The notes below the pieces were generated by a model that was given only the letters and a program-made list of their open reading frames with translations, was not told the DNA's origin and searched no databases. A program made the translations under genes and the position numbers. Shown one piece after another: positions 8,642-17,299 of a DNA stretch of 64,000 nucleotides (position 1 is the first letter of the stretch; every line of letters begins with the position of its first letter). The stretch is from Mangrovibacter yixingensis (GTDB lineage Bacteria; Pseudomonadota; Gammaproteobacteria; Enterobacterales; Enterobacteriaceae). The DNA lies in the NCBI RefSeq assembly GCF_020523985.1, contig NZ_JAIVKM010000007.1, forward strand, positions 124,001 through 188,000, in the 5' to 3' direction.

Positions 8642-9644
8642 TAATCCACCAACAGATAGCCGCACTCCCCTGGAACAGGCCGCGATTCTGTTACTGAGCG
8701 TAGGCGAAGAAGCTGCAGCACAACTGATGCAAAAATTCTCACGAGAAGAAGTGCTGGTTCTGAGTGAAACGATGGCGCGCCTGCATGGAGTAAAAGTAAA
8801 TCACGTGCGTCAGGCTATTAACCGTTTTTTCCAGGATTATAGTGAGCAAAGCGGAATTAACGGCGCATCACGCAGCTATTTGCAGGGTATTTTGCAAAAA
8901 GCACTGGGTAGTGAAATTGCCCGTAGTGTGATTAACGGTATTTACGGCGAAGCAATTCGTTACCGCATGACACGTCTGCAATGGGTGGATGTCCCGCAGT
9001 TAGTCGCGCTAATTGAGCACGAACACCTGCAATTACAGGCGGTATTCCTGGCTTTTCTACCACCGGATGTTGCCGCTAATGTACTGGATGCATTGCCAAA
9101 ATCACGGCAGGACGAAATTATATGGCGTATTGCTCGTCTTGATGATGTTAACCGCGATGTTATCAATGAACTGGATCGTCTGATTGAACGGGGAGTGGCG
9201 GTTATTTCTGAGCATGGTTCTCGTGTCGCGGGCGTGCGCCATGCAGCAAATATAATGAACCGCATTCCGTCCAGTCAGGAAACATTGCTCTCTCAGTTGC
9301 GCGAGCGTGACGAGCAAATTGTCGATGCATTAAAAGATGAAATGTATGAATTCTTTATTCTCAGCCGCCAAAGCCCACAGACCCTGCAACGCATTATGGA
9401 CGATGTTTCTCTCGAGGCATGGGCTATAGCCCTTAAAGGTACCGAACCGGTACTGAGCCAGGCCATTTACGGTGTGCTGCCCAAACGTCAGGCCACACAG
9501 TTGCAAAGCAGTACTGCGCGTCTGGGCCCATTGCCTGTCAGCCGCATAGAACAAGAGCGCAAAGCTATTATGGCCACGGTTCGTGAACTGGCAGAACAGG
9601 GTGAAATCGATATCCAGTTGTTTGCTGAACGTACCCTTGAATAA
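8610..9644 (+). CDS. lfiG: Flag-2 motor switch protein LfiG (FliG family)
   Basis: FliG is the C-ring protein that meets the stator and produces torque. The 344-residue protein has the three armadillo-like FliG domains. The N-terminal part (LEQAAILLLSVGEEAAAQLMQKF) should bind LfiF. The EHSRVAGVRHAANIMNRIPSSQE-type middle is clear from about residue 200, and the C-terminal torque helix region includes DDVSLEAWAIALKGTE. It starts inside lfiF (32-bp overlap). Thirteen bases separate its stop from the lfiH start. Confidence 0.93.
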   Translation: MNEATKKKKSSNPPTDSRTPLEQAAILLLSVGEEAAAQLMQKFSREEVLVLSETMARLHGVKVNHVRQAINRFFQDYSEQSGINGASRSYLQGILQKALGSEIARSVINGIYGEAIRYRMTRLQWVDVPQLVALIEHEHLQLQAVFLAFLPPDVAANVLDALPKSRQDEIIWRIARLDDVNRDVINELDRLIERGVAVISEHGSRVAGVRHAANIMNRIPSSQETLLSQLRERDEQIVDALKDEMYEFFILSRQSPQTLQRIMDDVSLEAWAIALKGTEPVLSQAIYGVLPKRQATQLQSSTARLGPLPVSRIEQERKAIMATVRELAEQGEIDIQLFAERTLE

Positions 9645-9656
9645 CCGGAGACTCTG

Positions 9657-10370
9657 ATGGAAAAACACACTCGTCAGGCTTTAATCAAACCGCGGCGTTA
9701 CCAGTTTCCCCCGTTACGCCAGGGGAAACCAGGCCATATGTCCACCGATGCCTCCCAGGATAGTCTGACAGCACAGCAGCAGCTGTCTCAGGGTTATAAC
9801 GATGGCATGAACCAGGGGTTTGCTCGCGGGATGGAAGAGGGGAAGCAGGAAGGCTACCAGGAAGGTGTGCGTCTCGGTTTTGAAGAAGGCATGCGTAAAG
9901 GTTTGACTGAAGGAAAACGCCAGGCCCGGCAACAATTTGATGAAACCGTATCACCACTGGATAGCGCCAGCCAGGCTGTAAACAGCTTTTTATCAGGTTA
10001 CGAACAACAGCGCCGTACTGAGTTGTTGCAACTGGTAGAAAAAGTCACCCGCCAGGTTATCCGCTGTGAACTGGCGCTGCAGCCCACACAATTACTGGCA
10101 CTGGTAGAAGAAGCCCTGAATGGGTTGGCTGAACCCGCTGGGCAAATTCGGGTACAAATGAACCCGGAGGAATTCACACGGATACAGGACACTCTGCCAG
10201 AAAAAGTCCAGGAATGGGGGCTGTGTGCGGAGGCCACACTTTCTCCTGGCGAATGCCGGGTTATCACAGAGCAGGCAGAAATTGATATTGGTTGTGCGCA
10301 CCGTCTTGATCACTGCATGGACACATTGAAATCCACATTATTGCCAGAGCAGGCTCATGAAACGGAATGA
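9657..10370 (+). CDS. lfiH: Flag-2 export ATPase regulator LfiH (FliH family)
   Basis: FliH binds the export ATPase and docks it to the C ring. The 237-residue protein has a glycine-rich heptad region at about 45-85 (repeated GxxxG such as GMNQGFARGMEEGKQEGYQ), the hallmark of FliH. A C-terminal FliI-binding domain follows. A GGAGA ribosome site precedes the ATG. Its end overlaps lfiI by 14 bp, consistent with paired production of the LfiH/LfiI complex. Confidence 0.92.
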   Translation: MEKHTRQALIKPRRYQFPPLRQGKPGHMSTDASQDSLTAQQQLSQGYNDGMNQGFARGMEEGKQEGYQEGVRLGFEEGMRKGLTEGKRQARQQFDETVSPLDSASQAVNSFLSGYEQQRRTELLQLVEKVTRQVIRCELALQPTQLLALVEEALNGLAEPAGQIRVQMNPEEFTRIQDTLPEKVQEWGLCAEATLSPGECRVITEQAEIDIGCAHRLDHCMDTLKSTLLPEQAHETE

Positions 10371-11676
10371 TTTTGAACAAGCACTGAGCGCTATCGACAC
10401 AACACCACTAGCGAAAGTGGCAGGAAAATTGGTGCGTGTTCATGGCCCGTTACTGGCATGTACCGGTTGCCGGTTAGCCGTTGGTCAGCATTGCCAGGTC
10501 GAGGGGCCTGGCACTGGGCGCATTGATGCTCAGGTTGTAGGTTTTGACAGGGAAATTACCTGGTTAATGCCACTTTCCCAACCTGAAGGGCTGACTGCCG
10601 GTGCGCGTGTTTTCCCAGCGGACAAACAACACAATCTGATGATAGGGCCGCAATGGCTGGGTCGCGTGATTAATGGCATGGGTGAACCATTGGATGACAA
10701 AGGTAAACTCCACGGCGAAACGCCGCTACCCGCACAGGTTAGCCAGGTTCATCCACTGAAACGCCGGGCTGTCGATACTACGTTGGATGTAGGTGTGCGC
10801 GCAATTAACAGCCTGCTGACCATTGGTAAAGGCCAGCGTGTTGGGTTAATGGCCGGGAGCGGCGTAGGTAAAAGTGTGTTAATTGGCATGATAACCCGCT
10901 TCACACAGGCAGATGTGGTGGTGGTCGGGCTGATTGGTGAACGGGGCCGAGAAGTTAAAGAATTTATTGATGATGCATTACAGGAAGAAGGATTAGCGAA
11001 GTCGGTTGTGGTAGCTGCACCAGCAGGTGAGTCGCCACTGATGCGTATCCAGGCCACCGAGTTATGCCACCGCATTGCCACCTGGTTTCGCGACCAGGGA
11101 AAAGATGTATTACTGATTGTTGACTCCCTTACCCGTTACGCCATGGCACAACGGGAAATTGCGCTGTCGCTGGGCGAACCGCCGGCAACCAAAGGTTATC
11201 CACCGTCGGCCTTCGCCATGATCCCTCGTTTGGTTGAAAGCGCTGGGAACAGTACCAGCGCAGGCACAATGACCGCTATCTATACCGTGCTTGCAGAAGG
11301 TGATGACCAGCAGGACCCTATTGTTGACTGCGCGCGTGCGGTGCTCGACGGGCATATTGTGTTATCCCGTAGCCTTGCAGAAAGTGGTCACTACCCGGCA
11401 ATTGATATCGGGCAGTCCATTAGCCGTTGCATGAACCAAATAACTGAGCGCACGCATCAGGAAGCGGCCCGTGCGTTTAAACAGACTTGGGCAGTATGGC
11501 AACAAGTACAGCCACTGATTGCACTCGGAGGCTATATTGCCGGTGCCGACCCACTGGCAGACAAAGCCGTGAATCTTGCTCCGGCTATCGGGCGTTTTCT
11601 TCAGCAGAATGTCAATGACGCGGTTGTCACCCAACAGGCGGTTCATGAACTCAGTACCCTGGTACAGGCAGGTTAA
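10357..11676 (+). CDS. lfiI: Flag-2 export ATPase LfiI (FliI family)
   Basis: FliI is the cytoplasmic ATPase of the flagellar export apparatus, related to the F1 beta subunit. The 439-residue product has Walker A (GSGVGKS, about 167-173), the conserved GLIGERGREV (191-200) and Walker B ending DVLLIVDSLTR (250-260). All catalytic motifs are intact. It lies between lfiH and lfiJ in the standard order. Flagellar rather than virulence type III secretion is clear from the neighbours. Confidence 0.95.
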   Translation: MKRNDFEQALSAIDTTPLAKVAGKLVRVHGPLLACTGCRLAVGQHCQVEGPGTGRIDAQVVGFDREITWLMPLSQPEGLTAGARVFPADKQHNLMIGPQWLGRVINGMGEPLDDKGKLHGETPLPAQVSQVHPLKRRAVDTTLDVGVRAINSLLTIGKGQRVGLMAGSGVGKSVLIGMITRFTQADVVVVGLIGERGREVKEFIDDALQEEGLAKSVVVAAPAGESPLMRIQATELCHRIATWFRDQGKDVLLIVDSLTRYAMAQREIALSLGEPPATKGYPPSAFAMIPRLVESAGNSTSAGTMTAIYTVLAEGDDQQDPIVDCARAVLDGHIVLSRSLAESGHYPAIDIGQSISRCMNQITERTHQEAARAFKQTWAVWQQVQPLIALGGYIAGADPLADKAVNLAPAIGRFLQQNVNDAVVTQQAVHELSTLVQAG

Positions 11677-11681
11677 TTATC

Positions 11682-12113
11682 ATGTCCAACACACTGCATA
11701 CCCTTGAACAATTACACTTGTTACGTCGTCGCCAATTGGATGAAATGAGCCGCGATTTCTCACGCCACCAGCAACAGCAGCAGCGCCTAAAAAAAACACT
11801 TGATACCTTAACAGGCCTGGCAACAGAGTTGCCTGTAATCACATCGCCCAGCCCCAGCCAACTCTGCAACCAGGTCAATTACCAGCGGACATTGCAACGG
11901 GTTATCGACGGGCAAACCCAGGCACACGCACTGGCTCAGGCAGAGGCCCGTCGCCTGCAAGGAAACTTATTACTTGCACGCAAAAAACACCAAGGGCTGG
12001 AAAACTTACTGAACCGGCAACGTGAACAACAGCAGGAAACCTTGCGTCGCAAAGAACAACAGGCTACTGATGCACTGGCCGCACAACAGATCAGGCAGCG
12101 GATAATGAGGTAA
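11682..12113 (+). CDS. lfiJ: Flag-2 export chaperone-escort protein LfiJ (FliJ family)
   Basis: FliJ is a small coiled-coil stalk that sits in the FliI hexamer and recycles export chaperones. The 143-aa product is almost entirely helical and rich in Gln, Arg and Leu, with a two-stranded coiled-coil pattern (LEQLHLLRRRQLDEMSRDF near the start and LLNRQREQQQETLRRKE near the end). Sequence conservation of FliJ is low, so the call rests on size, composition and position directly after lfiI. It ends the rightward lfiEFGHIJ operon. Confidence 0.85.
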   Translation: MSNTLHTLEQLHLLRRRQLDEMSRDFSRHQQQQQRLKKTLDTLTGLATELPVITSPSPSQLCNQVNYQRTLQRVIDGQTQAHALAQAEARRLQGNLLLARKKHQGLENLLNRQREQQQETLRRKEQQATDALAAQQIRQRIMR

Positions 12114-12143
12114 TAAAACGCGTGCTCACTTTCTTTAATGTCA

Positions 12144-12806
12144 TTACATGGCATGTTTGATACCGCGTTTTAGTAGCAAATAATTTGCAGGGACAGAAAT
12201 AGCATAACCGGTAAACATCGCCACAACCATCTGCCCCCAAAATGTGACTGAACCAGTATCAGGTGCGCTATTGAGATCGCCTCTGCGAAAAAACCACAAA
12301 CAAATAAACATTCCTGCCTGAAAAACAAGCAGGGAAATCGTATCGGCTTTGATCGCTTTTATTAAGGCTCTAATACGTGACCGTTCCCCCATCTCACGCA
12401 CAGGCAGATACTGGAACAAAATACCCAGGAAAAATGCCGCAACGAATGAAACCAGAGTATGCCCAAAGAATTTGGAACCAGCCAGAGTCACTTCCGTTAA
12501 AGCAGCAAAAGGCACGGCGATGATATCGCCAATAACACACCCTGCTCCGCAGTGGGTTGCCGAAATGCAAGCATCCCGCCAACTTACGCGATGCAGGCGG
12601 CTAAAGTGGTATGAATGATGGTTATGATCGTGCTGACGAGTCCCCAGAGCCTGCCAGACAAACCAGCCAAAAACCGGCATATAGAGCCCTGTAACCGGCC
12701 AGGTGACAGACATAATTTTCATATGTTGAGGATGATGGCGAATATCCCAGGCAATGCCCAGAGCAGTACAAAGACTTGCGATAACAATCAGACTGTATAA
12801 AAACAC
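12144..12806 (-). CDS. DUF4396-type multipass membrane protein, cargo gene in the Flag-2 locus
   Basis: This is a 220-aa polytopic membrane protein of unknown function, read from a GTG with GGAGGG six bases upstream. Hydrophobic segments lie at about 2-20, 36-53, 92-108, 112-135, 165-183 and 195-215. A His-rich stretch (HDHNHHSYH, residues 59-67) and an HCGAGC motif (85-90) give it a metal-site look. I recall this pattern from the uncharacterised DUF4396 family, but that match is from memory. It lies between lfiJ and lfgN, with no obvious flagellar role, so it may be an inserted cargo gene or may be read through from lfgMN. Confidence 0.65.
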   Translation of the reverse strand: MFLYSLIVIASLCTALGIAWDIRHHPQHMKIMSVTWPVTGLYMPVFGWFVWQALGTRQHDHNHHSYHFSRLHRVSWRDACISATHCGAGCVIGDIIAVPFAALTEVTLAGSKFFGHTLVSFVAAFFLGILFQYLPVREMGERSRIRALIKAIKADTISLLVFQAGMFICLWFFRRGDLNSAPDTGSVTFWGQMVVAMFTGYAISVPANYLLLKRGIKHAM

Positions 12807-12857
12807 GCGCCCTCCATTCTTAAACTTTTAGCTTAGACGGGGCTGTGTGTTTATGCA

Positions 12858-12873
12858 GGTAAAAGGTTTTACC
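12858..12873. promoter_or_regulatory. Short palindrome upstream of the DUF4396-type gene
   Basis: GGTAAAA and TTTTACC are 7-bp inverted arms with a 2-bp centre, 52 bp upstream of the GTG start of the DUF4396-type gene and about 28 bp after the lfgN stop. It is a plausible operator for independent control of the cargo gene. No regulator can be named. Confidence 0.3.
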
Positions 12874-12900
12874 AGAACGTAGAAAAAACGTGCGGCAACT

Positions 12901-13341
12901 TTATCGATGCTGGTAGAGCCAGTTTTCTGGTTCGCTGGCATTCAGTATGCTTTGCACAATGTCGTACTGCATATTCAGTAGTGTGCCATTGTACTGATTC
13001 GCCACCTGCGCTTCTCTGGCCTGTGTTTCTACTTGCTGCCATAGCAACCCTACACTGTCTTGCCAGGCTGGAGGCAAATTGTTAATCAGACGCTGCACAC
13101 CATGATTATTAGTGCTCACTCCCAGAGCGCTTAACAACCGATGACGAGTACTTCCGGTGCTACTTAACTTGTGGTACAGACTAAAAATTTGCTGATTGAT
13201 GGTCTCCAGTTCTTCACTATTACGTGCCAGAATCGCCTGCCGCTGGCGTAGTAATAGGGCATTCAGACCACGCCAGGCCTTATGGTCCTGGCTGAGATCG
13301 CGCATAAATTGCTGCAGGTACTGCCGGGCAAGATTATTCAT
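12901..13341 (-). CDS. lfgN: Flag-2 hook-filament junction chaperone LfgN (FlgN family)
   Basis: FlgN is the cytosolic export chaperone for the hook-associated proteins FlgK and FlgL. The 146-aa product is helical, with the FlgN-like N-terminus (QFMRDLSQDHKAWRGLNALL) and the following RQRQAILARNSEELETINQ helix. It overlaps lfgM by four bases. Conservation is low in this family. The pairing with lfgM supports the call. Confidence 0.85.
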   Translation of the reverse strand: MNNLARQYLQQFMRDLSQDHKAWRGLNALLLRQRQAILARNSEELETINQQIFSLYHKLSSTGSTRHRLLSALGVSTNNHGVQRLINNLPPAWQDSVGLLWQQVETQAREAQVANQYNGTLLNMQYDIVQSILNASEPENWLYQHR

Positions 13342-13619
13342 TGGCCCCCCTGGTGAAACCGACGCATCGCCTGGCTAAGTGCATCCAGGTCGATACTAAC
13401 CTCCCCATTTGCAATAGCAGCTTTCATTTCCGCTACACGAGCCAGGTCCACTTCAGGCATCGATTTAAGTGCTGCCAGTGCTGCTTCAGGAACAGGTTCA
13501 TTGGCAGCGGCAAGTGGTAATACTTCGGTAATACGCTCTTCATGCCCTGCCGCTTTCGTAGGCAGGCTTTCTGTCATCTGGCGAGTGACAAGCGGTTGTG
13601 AGCCGGTAATTTTCATCAT
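13338..13619 (-). CDS. lfgM: Flag-2 anti-sigma factor LfgM (FlgM family)
   Basis: FlgM holds the flagellar sigma-28 factor inactive until the hook is complete and FlgM is exported. Two consecutive ATGs (13619 and 13616) follow an AGGAC ribosome site, giving 93 or 92 aa. A longer frame to 13646 has no site. The C-terminal anti-sigma helix is recognisable (VDLARVAEMKAAIANGEVSIDLDALSQAM). The natural partner is LafS at 31383-32120. Confidence 0.88.
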   Translation of the reverse strand: MMKITGSQPLVTRQMTESLPTKAAGHEERITEVLPLAAANEPVPEAALAALKSMPEVDLARVAEMKAAIANGEVSIDLDALSQAMRRFHQGGQ

Positions 13620-13734
13620 TGTTGTCCTGTCATAAAAGGCCATCACACATCAGGTTCAGGCGGAAAAACATTTTCCACTGTGGTAATCGAGCAAAACGGC
13701 CAGGTCAGTCCAAAACTTAAATCATTGCCCCAGT

Positions 13735-14517
13735 TTATTCACCACTGCCTTCCACCACTTTCACCAAACCTGAGCTCACTACCTGCGCCAACACAATACG
13801 CTCACTGGATAGGTTTTTGACACGAATCATACTGCCTGTGCGCCCGTTCTGAAGCGCCTCACCTTGTGTGCGAGCCTCAATCCCCTGATGGCTGGCAATC
13901 AGTGTCACCTGTTGCCCGCGGGAAATGACCTGGGGCTTATCGACATGTTGCAGCGAAATCACCTGGCCTTCCCGCACCCGGCGCTTAACAGAAAGCCCGA
14001 CAATATTCTCCATTTTCGTTTCATACCCCCCACGAATCGCCACAATATTTTGCTTTTTCAATACTAAATCTTCTTTAGTGATCAGGTGGTCCCGCAACAG
14101 CATATGGCGGGAAGTCACTACAGGTAAGTGTATTTCGGGTTTCACCGTTACAGATGTTTGCCAGCCCAGTGAGTCATTACAACGCACTATTACTTTCATC
14201 CGGCTGAAATCCTGAGCTGATAATCCACTTAACTCTGTTTCTGGCGTGGTGGCACAACGTGGAAAATTGGCCGCATCCTGAGCAACAAAGAGCGCGATGT
14301 GTAACTGCCAGTTTTGCCACTGTTGGCGTTTAGCTTCTTTATTTATGGCCTGATTCACTACTTGGCGGGAGGCGTTTTCAATCTGCTGTCGCGTTGTGGG
14401 AGAGCCATTTGCCGCAACCACAGTACAGGCGGAAAAAGCCCACAAAATGCCCGCACTGACAGGGAAAAAAAACTTCCTATTTAACGGAGAGAAAATCATT
14501 AGGTTACTGAAATACAT
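13735..14517 (-). CDS. lfgA: Flag-2 P-ring assembly chaperone LfgA (FlgA family)
   Basis: FlgA is a periplasmic chaperone for P-ring (FlgI) assembly. The 260-aa product has an N-terminal membrane/signal region (about residues 15-35, FFFPVSAGILWAFSACTVVA) and a C-terminal SAF domain beginning near VTSRHMLLRDHLITKEDLVL. The ATG at 14517 has AGGA ten bases upstream. An ATG at 14499 is an alternative. It runs divergently from lfgB, with only 80 bp between the two starts, so the sigma-54 promoter there faces lfgB only. Confidence 0.9.
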   Translation of the reverse strand: MYFSNLMIFSPLNRKFFFPVSAGILWAFSACTVVAANGSPTTRQQIENASRQVVNQAINKEAKRQQWQNWQLHIALFVAQDAANFPRCATTPETELSGLSAQDFSRMKVIVRCNDSLGWQTSVTVKPEIHLPVVTSRHMLLRDHLITKEDLVLKKQNIVAIRGGYETKMENIVGLSVKRRVREGQVISLQHVDKPQVISRGQQVTLIASHQGIEARTQGEALQNGRTGSMIRVKNLSSERIVLAQVVSSGLVKVVEGSGE

Positions 14518-14530
14518 AAAATTAAATTCC

Positions 14531-14545
14531 TGGCACGATGATTGC
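14531..14545 (+). promoter_or_regulatory. Sigma-54 (-24/-12) promoter of the lfgB rod/hook operon
   Basis: TGGCAC, five bases, then TTGC matches the RpoN consensus exactly, including the G after the -24 box. It lies 53 bp before the lfgB GTG start and points at lfgB. The LafK activator gene nearby provides the required enhancer-binding protein. Transcription should start about 12 bp after the -12 box. Confidence 0.85.
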
Positions 14546-14598
14546 TATTAATAAAGTATGAGGAAGCCATCAACCAGAAATAAACAAGGATGTACCCT

Positions 14599-14949
14599 GT
14601 GAGTATTCATTTTGACAAAGCGTTAGGCATTCACCCCGAAGCCCTTGCTTTGCGAGTAACCCGGGCAGAAGTGCTTTCTGCCAACCTGGCGAATGTGGAT
14701 ACGCCCGGTTACCAGGCTAAAGATATTGATTTTGCCGCCCAGATGCAACGCGCAAGTTCACCAGGATTACGCCACACTTCACCAGAAACGCTGTATCGCG
14801 TGCCTTATCAGCCTGCGGCTGACGGCAACACGGTTGAGCTGGATGTCGAACAGGCTGAATTTGCCAAAAATGCCCAGGCGTTTCACATGAGCCTGACCTT
14901 CCTGAATATGAAATTTGCTGGCCTGAAAAAGGCCATAGAAGAACGCTAA
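14599..14949 (+). CDS. lfgB: Flag-2 proximal rod protein LfgB (FlgB family)
   Basis: FlgB is a proximal rod subunit. The ATG at 14590 directly abuts the AAGGA ribosome site, so I favour the GTG at 14599 (MSIHFDKALGIHPEAL), with proper spacing. This gives 116 aa. The family signature LSANLANVDTPGYQAKDIDF-like stretch is present in the N-terminal third. It is the first gene of the long lfgB-lafW operon behind the sigma-54 promoter at 14531. Confidence 0.92.
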   Translation: MSIHFDKALGIHPEALALRVTRAEVLSANLANVDTPGYQAKDIDFAAQMQRASSPGLRHTSPETLYRVPYQPAADGNTVELDVEQAEFAKNAQAFHMSLTFLNMKFAGLKKAIEER

Positions 14950-14969
14950 CTCGCAAGGTACCCCTGAAA

Positions 14970-15398
14970 ATGGCATTTGAAGCAATCTATCAAATATCCA
15001 GCTCAGCCATGGCGGCACAGACCGTACGGCTGAATACGATTGCCAGTAACCTGGCAAATGCAGAAACCCCCGCCACAGCAGAAGACAGCACCTATAAAGC
15101 GCGGCGCCCGGTGTTCGCCTCTGTCTACAATTCTGCACAAAACCCGCACCATAGCGCACTGCAAAGCGCCCGTGTTCAGGTGTTGGATGTTGTGGAAACC
15201 AGTGGTGCCAACCAGCGCTACCAACCCGGTCACCCATTAGCCGACAGCAGCGGTTATGTCTGGTACCCCGAAATTAACGTGGTGGAGGAGATGGCCGACA
15301 TGATGTCTGCTTCGCGTAATTTTGAGACTAATGTCGAAGTGCTTAACAACGTCAAAAGCATGCAACAAAGTCTTTTGCGTCTGGGCGAGGCAAGCTAA
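14970..15398 (+). CDS. lfgC: Flag-2 proximal rod protein LfgC (FlgC family)
   Basis: This is a rod subunit exported through the flagellar apparatus. The 142-aa product has the N-terminal rod/hook motif (AAQTVRLNTIASNLANAETP) and the conserved C-terminal helix (NVEVLNNVKSMQQSLLRLGE). The stop codon shares one base with the lfgD start. Its length fits the usual FlgC (about 134-145 aa). Confidence 0.93.
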   Translation: MAFEAIYQISSSAMAAQTVRLNTIASNLANAETPATAEDSTYKARRPVFASVYNSAQNPHHSALQSARVQVLDVVETSGANQRYQPGHPLADSSGYVWYPEINVVEEMADMMSASRNFETNVEVLNNVKSMQQSLLRLGEAS

Positions 15399-16072
15399 TG
15401 AATATCAACCAGGCCAGCACTACGACACAAACTGCCAATAACAATAATGTTGTGAGCAACAACACCGCGTCATCAATGAACACCATGTTTATGCAATTGT
15501 TGGTGGCACAAATACAAAACCAGGATCCACTCAACCCCACAGACGGAACTGAATATGTTAGCCAATTGGCACAACTGACACAGGTACAGTCCATGGAAGT
15601 AATGTCGCAACTCATGGCAAACAACACCGTGCTAATGGACAACCTCCAGACTCTGAGCACGGGTAACCTGGTGGGGCAGCCCGTGATGGTTAACACAGAT
15701 CGGTTTAGCTGCGACGGTGAAACATTGGTTCGTGGCCGCCTGACACTGGAACACCCGGCAAACGTTGTCACGGTGATTGTTAAAGAGAGCAATGGTACTG
15801 AACACAAAATCGAGCTTGGTAGCCAAGGGGCCGGGCAGGTGGATTTCACTATTGACCCCAAGGAACTGGGTATCGAAGCTGGTGATGTCACTCTTAGTGT
15901 AATGACAGATACCAGCGAAACCACCGCCCCCATTGAAATAGGCGGTGTAGTAACGAATGTGCGGATTCCGCTCGATGGTAGCGCGACGCTGCTTAATATC
16001 GCCGGGCTGGGGGAAGTGGCTTATCACAATATCACCCAGTTCGGTGCATCAACCACTCCAGGCGCGGCATGA
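15398..16072 (+). CDS. lfgD: Flag-2 hook cap protein LfgD (FlgD family)
   Basis: FlgD is the scaffold that caps the growing hook and is later replaced. The 224-aa protein has the conserved N-terminal stretch FMQLLVAQIQNQDPLNPTDG and the TEYVSQLAQLTQVQSMEVM that follows. An Ig-like/tudor-like C-terminal region comes after these. It overlaps lfgC by one base and is followed by lfgE after 30 bp. Confidence 0.93.
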   Translation: MNINQASTTTQTANNNNVVSNNTASSMNTMFMQLLVAQIQNQDPLNPTDGTEYVSQLAQLTQVQSMEVMSQLMANNTVLMDNLQTLSTGNLVGQPVMVNTDRFSCDGETLVRGRLTLEHPANVVTVIVKESNGTEHKIELGSQGAGQVDFTIDPKELGIEAGDVTLSVMTDTSETTAPIEIGGVVTNVRIPLDGSATLLNIAGLGEVAYHNITQFGASTTPGAA

Positions 16073-16102
16073 CGCCGCCCGTTAATACAGGACGTATTTT
16101 TT

Positions 16103-17299
16103 ATGAGCTTCAATGTTGCTATTTCTGGTCTGAATGCCATTAACGACCAACTCGGCGCAATTTCCAACAATATTGCCAACTCCGGTACGGTGGGATTTAA
16201 ATCTGGCCGGGCGGAGTTCGCTTCTCTATATGCCTCCAGCCAACCACTGGGAGTGGGTGTTACTGGCATGACACAGAGTATTACCAAAGGCGGAAGTATT
16301 GCTTCCACCGGAAATAGTCTGGACCTGGCAATTTCCGGTAATGGCTTTTTTATGGTGCAAGATGCTGGCGGTAATACAGCGTTTACCCGTGCGGGTTATT
16401 TTGGCACCGATGCAAATGGCAACCTGGTGAACAACCTGGGTATGCAGTTACAGGGCAACCCGGTCGATGCGAATGGAAATCTGCAAACCGGTACCGTCTC
16501 TGGACTGCAAATCAATAACAACGCCATTGCGGCCAAAAGTACCAGCAGCCTGGATTTTACCACCAATCTGGATGCCCGAGCCGATGTGCCAGAAGTGACA
16601 CCTTTCGACGCCGACAACAGCGAAAGCTGGAACAATGTCTACACCACACAGGTATATGACTCTTTGGGCCGGGAACATACGCTGAACCAGTATTATGTGA
16701 AAACTGACGATAACACTTGGGAAGTTTGGTACACCCTGAATGGCGAACCTGTTGATTCTCCAACTGGCCCACAAACCCTGTCATTTACTGAACAGGGCAT
16801 ATTGTCTTCCCCCACCACACCAGTGGATATTCAGATGGATATTCCCGGTGCCGCACCATTATCGCTGGCGGTGAACTACAGCGGTTCAACACAATTTGGC
16901 TCCGAGTTTTCAGTCAGCAAAAACCAAGGCAATGGTTACACGTCTGGCGAATGTACCGGGCAAATGATTGACGATGAAGGTTACGTGTACGCTACCTACT
17001 CAAACGGTGAGCGCATGCTTCAGGGGCAATTGGTACTGGCGACCTTCACCAACGCGAATGGTTTATCCAGTCAGGATGGTACCACCTGGGTACAAACATC
17101 CAGCTCCGGTGAGCCAATTATCGGCAGGCCCGGTACCGGTTTATTGGGCAATATCGTTGCCGGTGCACTGGAATCGTCCAATGTGGACTTAACCAATGAA
17201 CTGGTTGGCCTGATGACCGCACAACGCAACTACCAGGCCAATACCAAAGTGATCAGCACCAATGACAATATGCTGAGCTCCCTGTTCCAGGCGGTGTAA
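16103..17299 (+). CDS. lfgE: Flag-2 hook protein LfgE (FlgE family)
   Basis: This is the structural subunit of the flagellar hook. The 398-aa product starts with MSFNVAISGLNAINDQLGAI and the N-terminal SNNIANSGTVGFKSGRAEF motif. It contains the central DxFDLAISGNGFFMVQ-like domain and ends with the conserved helix (LTNELVGLMTAQRNYQANTK). Its length is close to E. coli FlgE (about 400 aa). It overlaps lfgF by one base. Confidence 0.95.
   Translation: MSFNVAISGLNAINDQLGAISNNIANSGTVGFKSGRAEFASLYASSQPLGVGVTGMTQSITKGGSIASTGNSLDLAISGNGFFMVQDAGGNTAFTRAGYFGTDANGNLVNNLGMQLQGNPVDANGNLQTGTVSGLQINNNAIAAKSTSSLDFTTNLDARADVPEVTPFDADNSESWNNVYTTQVYDSLGREHTLNQYYVKTDDNTWEVWYTLNGEPVDSPTGPQTLSFTEQGILSSPTTPVDIQMDIPGAAPLSLAVNYSGSTQFGSEFSVSKNQGNGYTSGECTGQMIDDEGYVYATYSNGERMLQGQLVLATFTNANGLSSQDGTTWVQTSSSGEPIIGRPGTGLLGNIVAGALESSNVDLTNELVGLMTAQRNYQANTKVISTNDNMLSSLFQAV

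Noticed and set aside
8089-8742. 217-aa minus-strand frame across the lfiF/lfiG junction
   Set aside because: It is antisense to two well-supported overlapping genes, with Ser/Cys-rich composition and no ribosome site.
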